Shown here piece by piece: positions 56,189-64,000 of a stretch of 64,000 nucleotides of DNA. This stretch comes from Syntrophotalea carbinolica DSM 2380 (GTDB lineage Bacteria > Desulfobacterota > Desulfuromonadia > Desulfuromonadales > Syntrophotaleaceae). Both the position numbers and the translations under genes were made by a program. Under the pieces are notes generated by a model that made no database searches, was not told the origin of the DNA, and saw nothing but the letters and a program-made list of their open reading frames with translations. The stretch covers positions 1,550,001-1,614,000 of the forward strand of contig NC_007498.2 in the NCBI RefSeq assembly GCF_000012885.1, written 5' to 3'. The first letter of the stretch is position 1, and each line of letters opens with the position of its first letter.

Positions 56189-58309
56189 ATGAAGTTCAAC
56201 GATTGGAAAATTGGTTACAGGCTCGCTCTGCTGGCAGGGATACTTTCCATTCTCCTTGTTATGACAGGTCTGCTCGGGTTGCGCAGTCTGGAGAGTGTCA
56301 ATGCTTCATTGCAGTCTGTTTATCAGGACAGGGTCGTACCGCTTACCCGGCTTAAAAAGGTGTCGGATATGTATGCGGTCAATATCGTTGATCTCTCCCA
56401 CAAAATCCGCAGCGAGCAGTTCGACTGGGATGACGCCATGCGCGCGTTGAAGTCAGCCCAGCAGTTGATCGCCCAGGAATGGGGTGCCTATCTGGAGACG
56501 GCAACCGCACCAGAAGAGCAGGCATTGGTTCGCGATGCGCGGAGTCTGATGGCAAGTGCCGATAAGACCATCGTAAACCTGGAAACCATCATTGCCGAGC
56601 GGCAGCATCTCATGCTGGTCGATTTCATTGAAAACAACCTTTATCAGGAGATCGATCCGATCACCGAACAGCTCGGGAAGTTGATCGACGTGCAGCTCGA
56701 GATCGCGCACCACGAATTTGATAAGGGACAGGCAACCTACCGGCAGACCTTTGTTCTTTCCATCGGCTGCATGGGACTGGCGCTGTTGTTGGCCGGGCTT
56801 CTCGGCTACCTCATTATTCGCAGCGTGACCCAACCGGTGGCCCGCACCGTGGAAATGATCGAGGCGATGGAAAAAGGCAACCTGGATATGCGTCTGTCCC
56901 TCGATCGCAAAGATGAGATCGGTCGCCTGGCGCGGGCCATGGACGCCTTTGCCGATAATCTCAAAAACGAGGTTCTGGAAGCGTTTAACAGCCTGGCAGC
57001 CGGCGACTTCACCTTTAGGGCCAAGGGCCTTATCGCCCAGCCTCTGATGCGGGCCAACGAGTCTCTATGCAAACTTATTGCGGAGATTCGTTCCACCGGC
57101 GAGCAGATCGCCGGTGGTTCTCAGCAGGTTGCCGACTCCAGCCAGAGTCTTTCCCAGGGGGCGACCCACTCGGCTTCTTCCCTTGAGGAGATTTCCTCCG
57201 CCATGACGGAGCTCGCTTCGCAGAGTCAACGCAATGCCGACAATGCCAAGCAGGCCAACAGTCTTTCCAGTCAGGCCAAAAACGCCGCCGACGACGGTAA
57301 CCAGCTCATGAACGATCTGATGGAGGCCATGTTCGACATCAACCAGTCGGCGGAAAGTATCACCAAAATTATCAAGGTTATCGATGAGATCGCCTTTCAG
57401 ACCAATCTTCTGGCACTCAATGCCGCCGTCGAAGCGGCTCGTGCCGGCCAGCACGGCAAGGGCTTTGCCGTTGTTGCCGAAGAGGTGCGTAACCTCGCCG
57501 CGCGCAGCGCCAAGGCGGCCAAGGAGACCGAAGAACTCATCGAGGGCTCCAACCAGAAGACCGGTCACGGCACCGAGCTGGCCCAGAATACCGCTACGGC
57601 CCTGCAAGGCATTCTGGAGGAGACCGGCAAGGTTACGGATCTCCTTAACGAGATTTCGGCCGCTTCCGATGAGCAGGCTGTCGGTTTTGACCAGGTTACC
57701 CGCAGTCTGGATCAGATCGAACACATTACCCAGCAGGCTACGGCCAATGCGGAAGAGAGCGCGTCCGTCGCAGAGCAGCTGGCAAATCAGTCGTCCAATC
57801 TGCGCCAGATGCTGACGCGCTTCAAAACGGGGGGCAGCGGGCAGCAGACCGAGCGCATAGTGTCGAGTATCTCTCCCCAAAGGCTGACCGCCCCGAGGAG
57901 CGTCAAACCATCCGCCTTGCCGGTAAAGCCTGCGGCCAAAGCTTTGCCTGGGCCTTCCGTAACACCGAAACCGGCGGCAGCGAAACCGGCGGCAGCGAAA
58001 CCGGCGGCAGCGAAACCGGCGGCAGCGAAACCGGCGGCAGCGAAACCGGCGGCAGCGAAACCGGCGGCAGCGAAACCGGCGGCAGCGAAACCGGCGGCAG
58101 CAAAACCGGCGGCAGCAAAACCGGCGGCAGCAAAACCGGCGGCAGCAAAACCGGCGGCAGCAAAACCGGCGGCAGCGAAACCGGCGGCAACAAAACCCGC
58201 GGCAGCGAAACCCGCGGCAGCGAAACCCGCGGCAGCGAAGGAAGAGACCCGGGAGTTGCGTCCCGAGGAGATTATTGCTCTCGACGATTCCGAATTCGGT
58301 CGCTATTGA
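56189..58309 (+). CDS. Methyl-accepting chemotaxis protein with KPAAA tail
   Basis: A 706-residue chemoreceptor. TM1 at about 10-32, a periplasmic four-helix-bundle-type sensor ([18 protein letters not shown] ... [18 protein letters not shown]), TM2 at about 190-212, HAMP, and the signalling tip [20 protein letters not shown]. After the rod it has an extraordinary run of about 18 KPAAA units (about 593-683), then [13 protein letters not shown], an aromatic docking motif for CheR/CheB. The repeat probably works as a long flexible tether. Start at 56189 has GGGAGG four bases upstream. Confidence 0.94.
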   Translation: MKFNDWKIGYRLALLAGILSILLVMTGLLGLRSLESVNASLQSVYQDRVVPLTRLKKVSDMYAVNIVDLSHKIRSEQFDWDDAMRALKSAQQLIAQEWGAYLETATAPEEQALVRDARSLMASADKTIVNLETIIAERQHLMLVDFIENNLYQEIDPITEQLGKLIDVQLEIAHHEFDKGQATYRQTFVLSIGCMGLALLLAGLLGYLIIRSVTQPVARTVEMIEAMEKGNLDMRLSLDRKDEIGRLARAMDAFADNLKNEVLEAFNSLAAGDFTFRAKGLIAQPLMRANESLCKLIAEIRSTGEQIAGGSQQVADSSQSLSQGATHSASSLEEISSAMTELASQSQRNADNAKQANSLSSQAKNAADDGNQLMNDLMEAMFDINQSAESITKIIKVIDEIAFQTNLLALNAAVEAARAGQHGKGFAVVAEEVRNLAARSAKAAKETEELIEGSNQKTGHGTELAQNTATALQGILEETGKVTDLLNEISAASDEQAVGFDQVTRSLDQIEHITQQATANAEESASVAEQLANQSSNLRQMLTRFKTGGSGQQTERIVSSISPQRLTAPRSVKPSALPVKPAAKALPGPSVTPKPAAAKPAAAKPAAAKPAAAKPAAAKPAAAKPAAAKPAAAKPAAAKPAAAKPAAAKPAAAKPAAAKPAAAKPAATKPAAAKPAAAKPAAAKEETRELRPEEIIALDDSEFGRY
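57967..58239 (+). repeat. 15-bp in-frame repeat encoding the KPAAA tail
   Basis: About 18 copies of AAACCGGCGGCAGCG with small changes (AGC-AAAA instead of AGC-GAAA in the middle part, one GCAACA and CCCGCGG variants). Variation is mostly silent, so the protein stays regular. Such arrays can change length by slippage. Confidence 0.95.
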
Positions 58310-58337
58310 CAGCAAATCCTACCTGCAACACTTCTGA

Positions 58338-58368
58338 AAAGACCGGCCCTGGCGCCGGTCTTTTTTTA
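58338..58368 (+). terminator. Terminator of the chemoreceptor gene
   Basis: AAAAGACCGGC / GCCGGTCTTTT with a 6-base loop and seven T. Intron copy 2 is inserted just beyond it. Confidence 0.92.
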
Positions 58369-58371
58369 TGG

Positions 58372-60304
58372 TGCGCCAGGCATGGCGCGTAGCGCCTTGG
58401 CTGGCGCTGTTTCGACTGCTGTGGTGGCAGTCGGATGACTTGGGGGTGCAAGTCCCCTACGGACCCTGATGACGGGAACCGTTAGCTGAACAGCAAGGGT
58501 GTCCACCGCGAGGTGGAATCTGAAGGAAGCTGTAGGCAAACTTCCGGCCCGACGAACAGGAATCGCATACGAGGCAGTGCCATCCGGGCGAGAAGGCCAT
58601 AGTCTTCAAAGCCCGATAGTCATCCTGGAGGGTCGTGCTGTATATGCGGCGGGTATGTGGAAGGAAGGTCACGCGTCTTACCCTGGGAGATCTGTCAACC
58701 TGCCTCGTGCTACCGGCATCGCAAGGTGTCGGGATGGGTTGGCAGAAGTCAGCAGAGGCCATAATAGCCGGGCTAACCACCTTGGCGAAGGGCCGAACAC
58801 GAGGCGCTTTTCAGGAGGCACGAATTTCGATGACGATCGAAGAAGCAGAAGCCCTGGTTGAGATGCCGGGGGCTATGTCCGAGGGTAGCGACCGGAAGTC
58901 GCGAGAGTACGGCATCGGTGCGTCAAACGTCACGGCATGCAGTGAATCATCCTGGACGGAAGTGGCAACGCGGCTGATGGAAGAAGTCGTCAGTCGCGGC
59001 AACATGATGGCGGCTTACCAGCGAGTGGTCAGGAACAAGGGCGCGGCGGGCATCGATGGAATGCCGGTTGGCGACCTTAAGACCTACCTGCAGGAGCAGT
59101 GGCCGCGCATCAAAGAAGAACTGCTGACCGGAACCTACCAGCCTCAGCCGGTGCGGAAGGTGGAAATTCCCAAGCCCGGTGGCGGGATGCGTATGCTCGG
59201 CATTCCCACGGTGCTGGATCGGCTCATTCAGCAGGCGCTGCATCAGGAGCTGATGCGGCTGTTTGAACCGGAATTCTCCGAGCACTCCTACGGGTTTCGT
59301 CCCGGACGGAGCGCCCACCAAGCCGTTCAGTCCGCCCGCCGGCACGTAGCCTCCGGGCGGCGCTGGGTGGTTGATATCGACTTGGAGAAATTCTTTGACC
59401 GCGTGGGCCACGACATACTCATGTCGCGGGTGGCCCGCAAAGTCAAAGACCGCCGGGTATTAGGGCTGATTCGCCGATATCTGACGGTCGGTGTGCTTGA
59501 AGGGGGGATTATTTCGCCAAGGGTGCAGGGGACGCCGCAGGGCGGCCCTCTCTCGCCCCTGCTGTCGAATATCCTTCTCGACGAGTTTGACAATGAACTG
59601 GAGAGGCGGGGCCATGCCTTCTGTCGCTATGCCGACGACTGCAACATTTACGTGCATAGTCGCCGGGCGGCCGAGCGAGTCATGACCTCGTTGACACGGT
59701 TTCTGGAACAGCAGCTCCAGCTCAAGGTCAACCGCGTCAAAAGCGCCGTTGGCCGCCCCTGGGAAAGAACCTTTCTAGGCTACAGCATGACCTCTCACAA
59801 AAAGCCCCGCCTGAAAGTGGCGGGATCTTCCGTGAAGCGGTTCAAGACTAGCTTGCGAGAAATCTTTCGGCGGGGAAGGGGACGCCGTCTCAAGCGGGTC
59901 ATCGAAGAGACCACTCCGAAGCTTCGAGGTTGGATCGCCTACTTTCGCCTGGCGGAGGTTAAGGGTATCTTCGAGGATCTTGACGGCTGGATCAGACGGA
60001 AGCTGCGCTGCATCCTGTGGCGACAGTGGAAGCGCCCCTTTACCCGAGCCAGGAATTTGATGCGGCGGGGATTGCCAGAGCATCGGGCGTGGCGATCCGC
60101 CACAAATGAGCGAGGCCCCTGGTGGAACTCAGGAGCCTCGCATATGCACGATGCTATTCGGAAATCCTACTTCGACAGACTGGGGCTGGTCTCGTTAGTA
60201 GATTACCGCAGACGCTTTCAGTGCGCTTTGTGAACCGCCGTGTACGGAACCGTACGCACGGTGGTGTGGGAGGACGGCGGGGGTAATCCCGCCTCCTACC
60301 CGAT
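58372..60304 (+). mobile_element. Group II intron, IIC type, copy 2
   Basis: A second full-length intron of 1.93 kb, with a GTGCGCC start after TTTTTTTATG and a TACCCGAT end, same structure as copy 1. The two copies differ at scattered positions. Right end is followed by GCAAATTTTT. The left exon end (TTTATG) is identical at both sites, while the right exons differ. Confidence 0.9.
58830..60233 (+). CDS. ltrA: Group II intron maturase/reverse transcriptase (copy 2)
   Basis: The 467-residue intron protein, about 99% identical to copy 1; five substitutions are visible (for example AMSEG instead of ARSEG, FDNELER instead of FDKELER, QLQLK instead of QLKLK). YADD, KGAAGIDG and the X domain are intact, no endonuclease domain. 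Start chosen as in copy 1, after AGGAGG. Confidence 0.93.
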   Translation: MTIEEAEALVEMPGAMSEGSDRKSREYGIGASNVTACSESSWTEVATRLMEEVVSRGNMMAAYQRVVRNKGAAGIDGMPVGDLKTYLQEQWPRIKEELLTGTYQPQPVRKVEIPKPGGGMRMLGIPTVLDRLIQQALHQELMRLFEPEFSEHSYGFRPGRSAHQAVQSARRHVASGRRWVVDIDLEKFFDRVGHDILMSRVARKVKDRRVLGLIRRYLTVGVLEGGIISPRVQGTPQGGPLSPLLSNILLDEFDNELERRGHAFCRYADDCNIYVHSRRAAERVMTSLTRFLEQQLQLKVNRVKSAVGRPWERTFLGYSMTSHKKPRLKVAGSSVKRFKTSLREIFRRGRGRRLKRVIEETTPKLRGWIAYFRLAEVKGIFEDLDGWIRRKLRCILWRQWKRPFTRARNLMRRGLPEHRAWRSATNERGPWWNSGASHMHDAIRKSYFDRLGLVSLVDYRRRFQCAL

Positions 60305-60467
60305 GCAAATTTTTCCGGGGCAAGATGCGCACCGCTTTTCCTCACTATGGCACGCTTTAGGTTTGCGACAGGTGCTTGTGAACTGCTATGCTTCTGCAGC
60401 CGGGGCCATCATGAGACCGACATTTTTCAAAATTCAAGTGTCCTACAAAAAAACGGATTGATTTGTC

Positions 60468-61733
60468 ATGTCCCTCCGATTCATCCATACCGCCGATATT
60501 CATCTGGGTAAGACCTACCGTCATGGTGGCTGCGAAGTCGCGCGTAGTGAAGACTTCTTCACCTGTCTGGCAGGTATCGTCAACGATGCCCTGGTCGAAG
60601 AGGTCAACTTCGTTCTGATTGCCGGTGATTTGTTCCATACCGGCCAGATCCTGCCGCGTACATTCGCGCGTACCATCGAAATCCTGCAACCCCTCAAGGA
60701 GGCCGGTATTCCCTGTGTCGCCGTGGAAGGCAATCACGACTGGATTCACCGGCGCGACAGCATCTCCTGGATGGAGGCTCTGTCGCAGATGGGGTATATC
60801 CGTCTGTTGCGGCCAACGCGCACCGCCGAGGGCGGTTATCTCTTCGAACCCTTCGACGAGGAACAGGGCTGCGGTGGGCATCTGGTTGTCGGCGATCTGA
60901 ATATCTACGGGCTCGGCTATATCGGGGCCCAGGCTGGCAACCATGTGCCGCGGATCTGCGAGGCGGTCACCACCGAAAATAACCTTCTGCTGTTTCACGT
61001 CGGGATCTGGACCTTTTCGCCGGTGGAGATCGGCAACATGAAGCCGGAAGAAGCCTTGCCCCTGGCGGATCGTTTCGGCTATGTGGCTCTCGGCCACGGT
61101 CATAAACCGTATCTTGTCGAAACACCGGAAGGACGGCCCTACGGCTTTAACCCCGGTTCGCCGGAGCGCGTTAATTTCGGGGAACAGCGCTACGACAAGG
61201 GCTATTATCTGGTGACGGTTGAAAACGGTTACTTCCATCATACCTTCCGGAGCACCGATCCCCGGCCCATGCATGCGGTGACCATCGATCTAGATGGGAC
61301 CTCCGATGCGGAAACGGCTCTGGAAAACGTCCACCGGCAACTGCGCGAAGCGCTGGATACCGGCCAAGATGAGCGTCGCCCCCTGGTCGCTCTCAAACTG
61401 GTCGGCCGGGTGGCGTTTCATCCCTTCGAGTTGGGGCGCGAGCGATTGTTCACGGTTTTGGAAGAAGTATGCCGGCCCCTGCACGCGGAAATCCGCAACC
61501 ATCTGTCCCTCGTCACCCGCAGCAGCGACAGCGCATCCGCCAAGAAGAGCCTGGCCGATATCGAGAAGGAAGTACTGCACGAACTGGTGGGCGCCAACAG
61601 TCAATACAAGGATCGGCAGGATGAACTCGTCGCCTTGTCCCTGTCTATCCGCGACCTGGTGCTGAAAGGCGAGGTGTCGGATGACGAATTGCTCGGCATT
61701 CTGGCACGGGATGCGAACATCGATAAAAAGTGA
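60468..61733 (+). CDS. sbcD: DNA repair exonuclease subunit SbcD
   Basis: A 421-residue Mre11/SbcD-type nuclease. Metal-binding motifs of calcineurin-like phosphoesterases are in order: TADIHLGKTY, LIAGDLFH, VEGNHDW, LLFHVGIW and ALGHGHKP. It forms a complex with the following SbcC/Rad50-like ATPase and cleaves DNA ends and hairpins. The C-terminal part (about 270-421) is the partner-binding region. No clear Shine-Dalgarno before the ATG. It starts 163 bases after the intron; a 250-base repeat array separates it from sbcC. Confidence 0.9.
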   Translation: MSLRFIHTADIHLGKTYRHGGCEVARSEDFFTCLAGIVNDALVEEVNFVLIAGDLFHTGQILPRTFARTIEILQPLKEAGIPCVAVEGNHDWIHRRDSISWMEALSQMGYIRLLRPTRTAEGGYLFEPFDEEQGCGGHLVVGDLNIYGLGYIGAQAGNHVPRICEAVTTENNLLLFHVGIWTFSPVEIGNMKPEEALPLADRFGYVALGHGHKPYLVETPEGRPYGFNPGSPERVNFGEQRYDKGYYLVTVENGYFHHTFRSTDPRPMHAVTIDLDGTSDAETALENVHRQLREALDTGQDERRPLVALKLVGRVAFHPFELGRERLFTVLEEVCRPLHAEIRNHLSLVTRSSDSASAKKSLADIEKEVLHELVGANSQYKDRQDELVALSLSIRDLVLKGEVSDDELLGILARDANIDKK

Positions 61734-61739
61734 TTGGTG

Positions 61740-61975
61740 ATTCGTTATTGGTGATGAGGTTTGAAGCCAAAGGCCCGAGGCCCGAGGTTCAAGGTTCAAG
61801 GTTCAAGGTTCAAGGTTCAAGGTTCAAGGTTCAAGTGACAAGTGACAAGTGACAAGTGACAAGTGACAAGTGACAAGTGACAAGTGACAAGTGACAAGTG
61901 ACAAGTGACAAGTGACAAGTGACAAGTGACAAGTGACAAGTGACAAGTGACAACTAATTACTAATCACCAATAAC
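61740..61975. repeat. Heptamer tandem array 2 between sbcD and sbcC
   Basis: About six or seven copies of GGTTCAA, then about 20 copies of GTGACAA. It is flanked by an imperfect inverted pair: TTGGTGATTCGTTATTGGTGAT on the left and ATTACTAATCACCAATAAC on the right. Same GTGACAA unit as array 1. It contains no gene. Confidence 0.93.
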
Positions 61976-61985
61976 TGACTTAATT

Positions 61986-64000
61986 ATGTTACTGATCGAA
62001 ACGATTCATCTGAAAAATATCAAGTCTCATCGGGATACGACCCTGTCCTTTTCCGCCGGGATCAATGTTTTGTCCGGTCCCAACGGGGTAGGCAAGAGTA
62101 CCGTGTTCGAGGCCATCGGCTATGCTTTGTTCGGGGTCGATGCACGGGATTTCGTCTCCAATATCGAGCGGTTTTTATCCATCGGCGCCAAGCGCGGCGA
62201 AGTTTCGGTGACCTTCCGCGTGGATGCCGGCGATACCTGGCGGGTGACGCGCACCGTCGGTGGGGGCGTCAAGTGGCTTCTGGCCCGAGAGATCGCCAGC
62301 GAATTCGAGGTGGAGGAGCACGCCAATATCCGGGAGACCGAAGCGCGCCTGGCCGAACTTTTAGGCCTGGCCAACGGGCGGCCGTTGTCTGAGCAATTCA
62401 AGTTGGTCATCGGGCCGTTTCAAAACGATTTTCTCGGGCCTTTCGTCATCAAACAAGCGACCAAACGGCAGGAGGCGTTCGACGAAACCCTCGGCATCGA
62501 TGCCTGGCGCAAAACCTACAAGGGCACCAGTGGCCTGCTGTCGGCGGTGCAGCATAATATCGGACTTCTGGTCGCCGAAGTGGAAGGCAAGCAGGAGCAG
62601 GTCGCCGTGTTGCCGGAGAGGGAACAAGCGCTTGCCGATTTGAAAACGGAAATTTCGGCACAGCGACGCCTGCTGGAGGAAACAACCAAACAACTGGAGA
62701 CCACAGGGCGCCGACTTGCCGAATGCGAGATGCAGGAGGAGGCCCTGCGCATGGCGACCACCGCGGTGCAGGAGCTCGACATCCGCATCCAGAACGGCAA
62801 AGATAAAGTAGCCACCCAGCGGGAAACGGTTGATCAGGCCCGTGCTGCCGTCGCGACGCTGGAAAAGTGCCGGGCGGGCAAAGAGTCTTTCGAGAAGGCC
62901 GATGCCGCCCTCAAGTCCCTGCGTGAAAAGGAACGGGCAAGTCGTTCCCTGGAGCGGCATATTGCCCAGTTGGAGAAGGATTCCCTGGCTATCGGCCAGA
63001 GACTTGAACACGAGAACAACGAAGTGCAGAAAGCCGGGCAGGAACTCGACGCGGAACAGCAGCGGCTGGCGGCCGCCCGCAAGGAGCTTCAGCCCGATGC
63101 CGCACTTGTCGAGACAGCCGCGGGCTTAAAGACTCTGAGGCAGGAGGCCGAGGCGCTGCGTACCCGCCGCGGATTGTTGACGGGGCGCCGTGTCGCTCTG
63201 GCGGAAGGACAGGAAAAACTCGCCGAAGGGGTCTGCCCGTTTTTTGCCGAACCGTGCCGGAATATCGAAGGACAGCAACCCCGTGACGTTTTCAGTCATA
63301 AAATGACGCAACTCGACGCACAGGTCGCTGAACTGGATGCCCGGATCGAAAAAAATGTCCAAGACAGTGCCACTGCGGAAAAAGCCCGGCAGGCGCTGGA
63401 TGCTTTGAAGGTGCGCAGTGCCGAACTCGACAAGCAGCAAACGCAACTCGAATCCCGCCGGCAAGCCAACGCCGGGCGCGCCGACGGTCTTGCCGCCCTT
63501 CAGGAGCGGCAGGCCAAAGCCGTCGAAAGTCTTGAAGAGCGTCGTAAGGAGCGTAAGGCTTTTGACGGCCTGGAGGAGGCATTGCTGCGGACTGAGCAGG
63601 AGAGGGCGACCTACCAGACGGCACGGGATAGCTTTTACGCCCATGCCAAAGATGCCGGCGAGCTAGACGCGCGGCAGAAGACCCTGACCCGCTGGCAGCA
63701 TGCCCTCGACGGGCTGGTAGAGGATCGGAAGGCCAAACTTGCAGAGCGCGACCGCTGTCAAAAGGCATACGATCCCTCCCAGCATCAACGCACCCGGCAG
63801 CAAAAAGAACAACGGGTCGGCGAGATTGCCGGGCTGCAACAACGCATCAAGGGGCTGGAAAAAGACGATGAGCGTTTGACCGCCGACATTACCCGGTTAA
63901 AGCAGCTGCAAAAACTCATTGCCGAGCGCCTGGAGCAAAAGAAGCATTACGAGGAGCAGGAGCAACTGGTCAAGTATCTGCGCAATCGCGTCTTCCGCAA
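61986..64000 (+). CDS. sbcC: SbcC/Rad50-like ATPase (cut by window edge)
   Basis: The first 671 codons are visible. Walker A is GPNGVGKST near residue 33, followed by a Q-loop region (IGPFQNDFLGPF). Then a long heptad coiled coil rich in Glu, Lys, Gln and Ala runs to the edge, interrupted by EGVCPFFAEPCRNIEG, probably the apical hinge: the Cys pair is separated by six residues instead of the two in the CxxC zinc hook. It works with SbcD as a DNA-end processing complex. No good ribosome site; ATG at 61986 fits the MLLIETIHLKNIKSH start. C-terminal ATPase half lies outside the window. Confidence 0.9.
   Translation, partial: MLLIETIHLKNIKSHRDTTLSFSAGINVLSGPNGVGKSTVFEAIGYALFGVDARDFVSNIERFLSIGAKRGEVSVTFRVDAGDTWRVTRTVGGGVKWLLAREIASEFEVEEHANIRETEARLAELLGLANGRPLSEQFKLVIGPFQNDFLGPFVIKQATKRQEAFDETLGIDAWRKTYKGTSGLLSAVQHNIGLLVAEVEGKQEQVAVLPEREQALADLKTEISAQRRLLEETTKQLETTGRRLAECEMQEEALRMATTAVQELDIRIQNGKDKVATQRETVDQARAAVATLEKCRAGKESFEKADAALKSLREKERASRSLERHIAQLEKDSLAIGQRLEHENNEVQKAGQELDAEQQRLAAARKELQPDAALVETAAGLKTLRQEAEALRTRRGLLTGRRVALAEGQEKLAEGVCPFFAEPCRNIEGQQPRDVFSHKMTQLDAQVAELDARIEKNVQDSATAEKARQALDALKVRSAELDKQQTQLESRRQANAGRADGLAALQERQAKAVESLEERRKERKAFDGLEEALLRTEQERATYQTARDSFYAHAKDAGELDARQKTLTRWQHALDGLVEDRKAKLAERDRCQKAYDPSQHQRTRQQKEQRVGEIAGLQQRIKGLEKDDERLTADITRLKQLQKLIAERLEQKKHYEEQEQLVKYLRNRVFR

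Noticed and set aside
57065-58315. 416-codon minus-strand frame over the KPAAA chemoreceptor, with an Arg/Cys-rich repeat
   Set aside because: Antisense of the repeat; the repeat is better explained as KPAAA on the plus strand.

Overview
The window looks like chromosome from a Gram-negative anaerobe of the Desulfuromonadia (Pelobacter/Syntrophotalea or Geobacter relatives). This is inferred from the PurS-fused PurL next to a separate PurQ, three different chemoreceptors, a DUF2325 gene behind a Fur-like site, a large GGDEF-EAL sensor, an EttA-type ABC-F protein and an ACT-fused GlnE-like protein. No rRNA marker is present, so the genus is a guess.

Layout. 1-5.3 kb: purine operon purL-purQ-purF on the minus strand (purF runs off the left edge) and a WalJ/YycJ-type metallo-hydrolase. 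5.6-9.7 kb: lower-glycolysis cluster gap-pgk-tpiA, then secG and tRNA-Leu(GAG) with its own promoter and terminator. 9.7-11.6 kb: a full-length group II intron of the terminator-targeting (IIC) kind, placed just after the tRNA terminator; a second copy, almost identical in protein, lies at 58.4-60.3 kb after the terminator of a chemoreceptor gene. 12.3-17.7 kb: a Cache-type chemoreceptor, DUF2325 gene, ppnP and a two-gene membrane operon (DUF2157-DUF4824). 17.7-34.9 kb: an accessory-looking stretch with long spacers, repeated hairpins, a Cys-rich receiver protein, a CBS protein behind a sigma-54 promoter, the REC-PAS-GAF-PAS3-GGDEF-EAL sensor, an ADP-ribosylglycohydrolase relative, a DoxX protein, uvsE, two IS3-family elements with intact ends and target duplications (one has split a fasciclin gene), a SOUL heme protein, a PsiE protein and a P-type ATPase. 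35-48 kb: zinc-binding (CZB) chemoreceptor, quinone oxidoreductase, a small macro-domain operon, FAD oxidase, ettA, entericidin-like peptide, GFA protein, ACT-GlnE-like protein, SDR and DUF1232 genes. 48-56 kb: hotdog thioesterase, two adjacent ATP-grasp genes divergent from a radical SAM gene, then a transpeptidase and an SPOR-NlpC/P60 lipoprotein. 56-64 kb: a chemoreceptor with a long KPAAA tail, the second intron, and sbcD-sbcC split by a heptamer array (sbcC runs off the right edge).

Working together: the purine and glycolytic blocks are housekeeping operons. Much of the rest senses or answers stress: three chemoreceptors, c-di-GMP turnover, UV repair, SbcCD and ADP-ribose-related enzymes. 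The best candidate for an undescribed system is the ATP-grasp pair plus radical SAM locus at 49.2-53.3 kb; the macro-domain operon at 38.8-39.9 kb and the ACT-GlnE protein come next. All functions are read from sequence patterns only.
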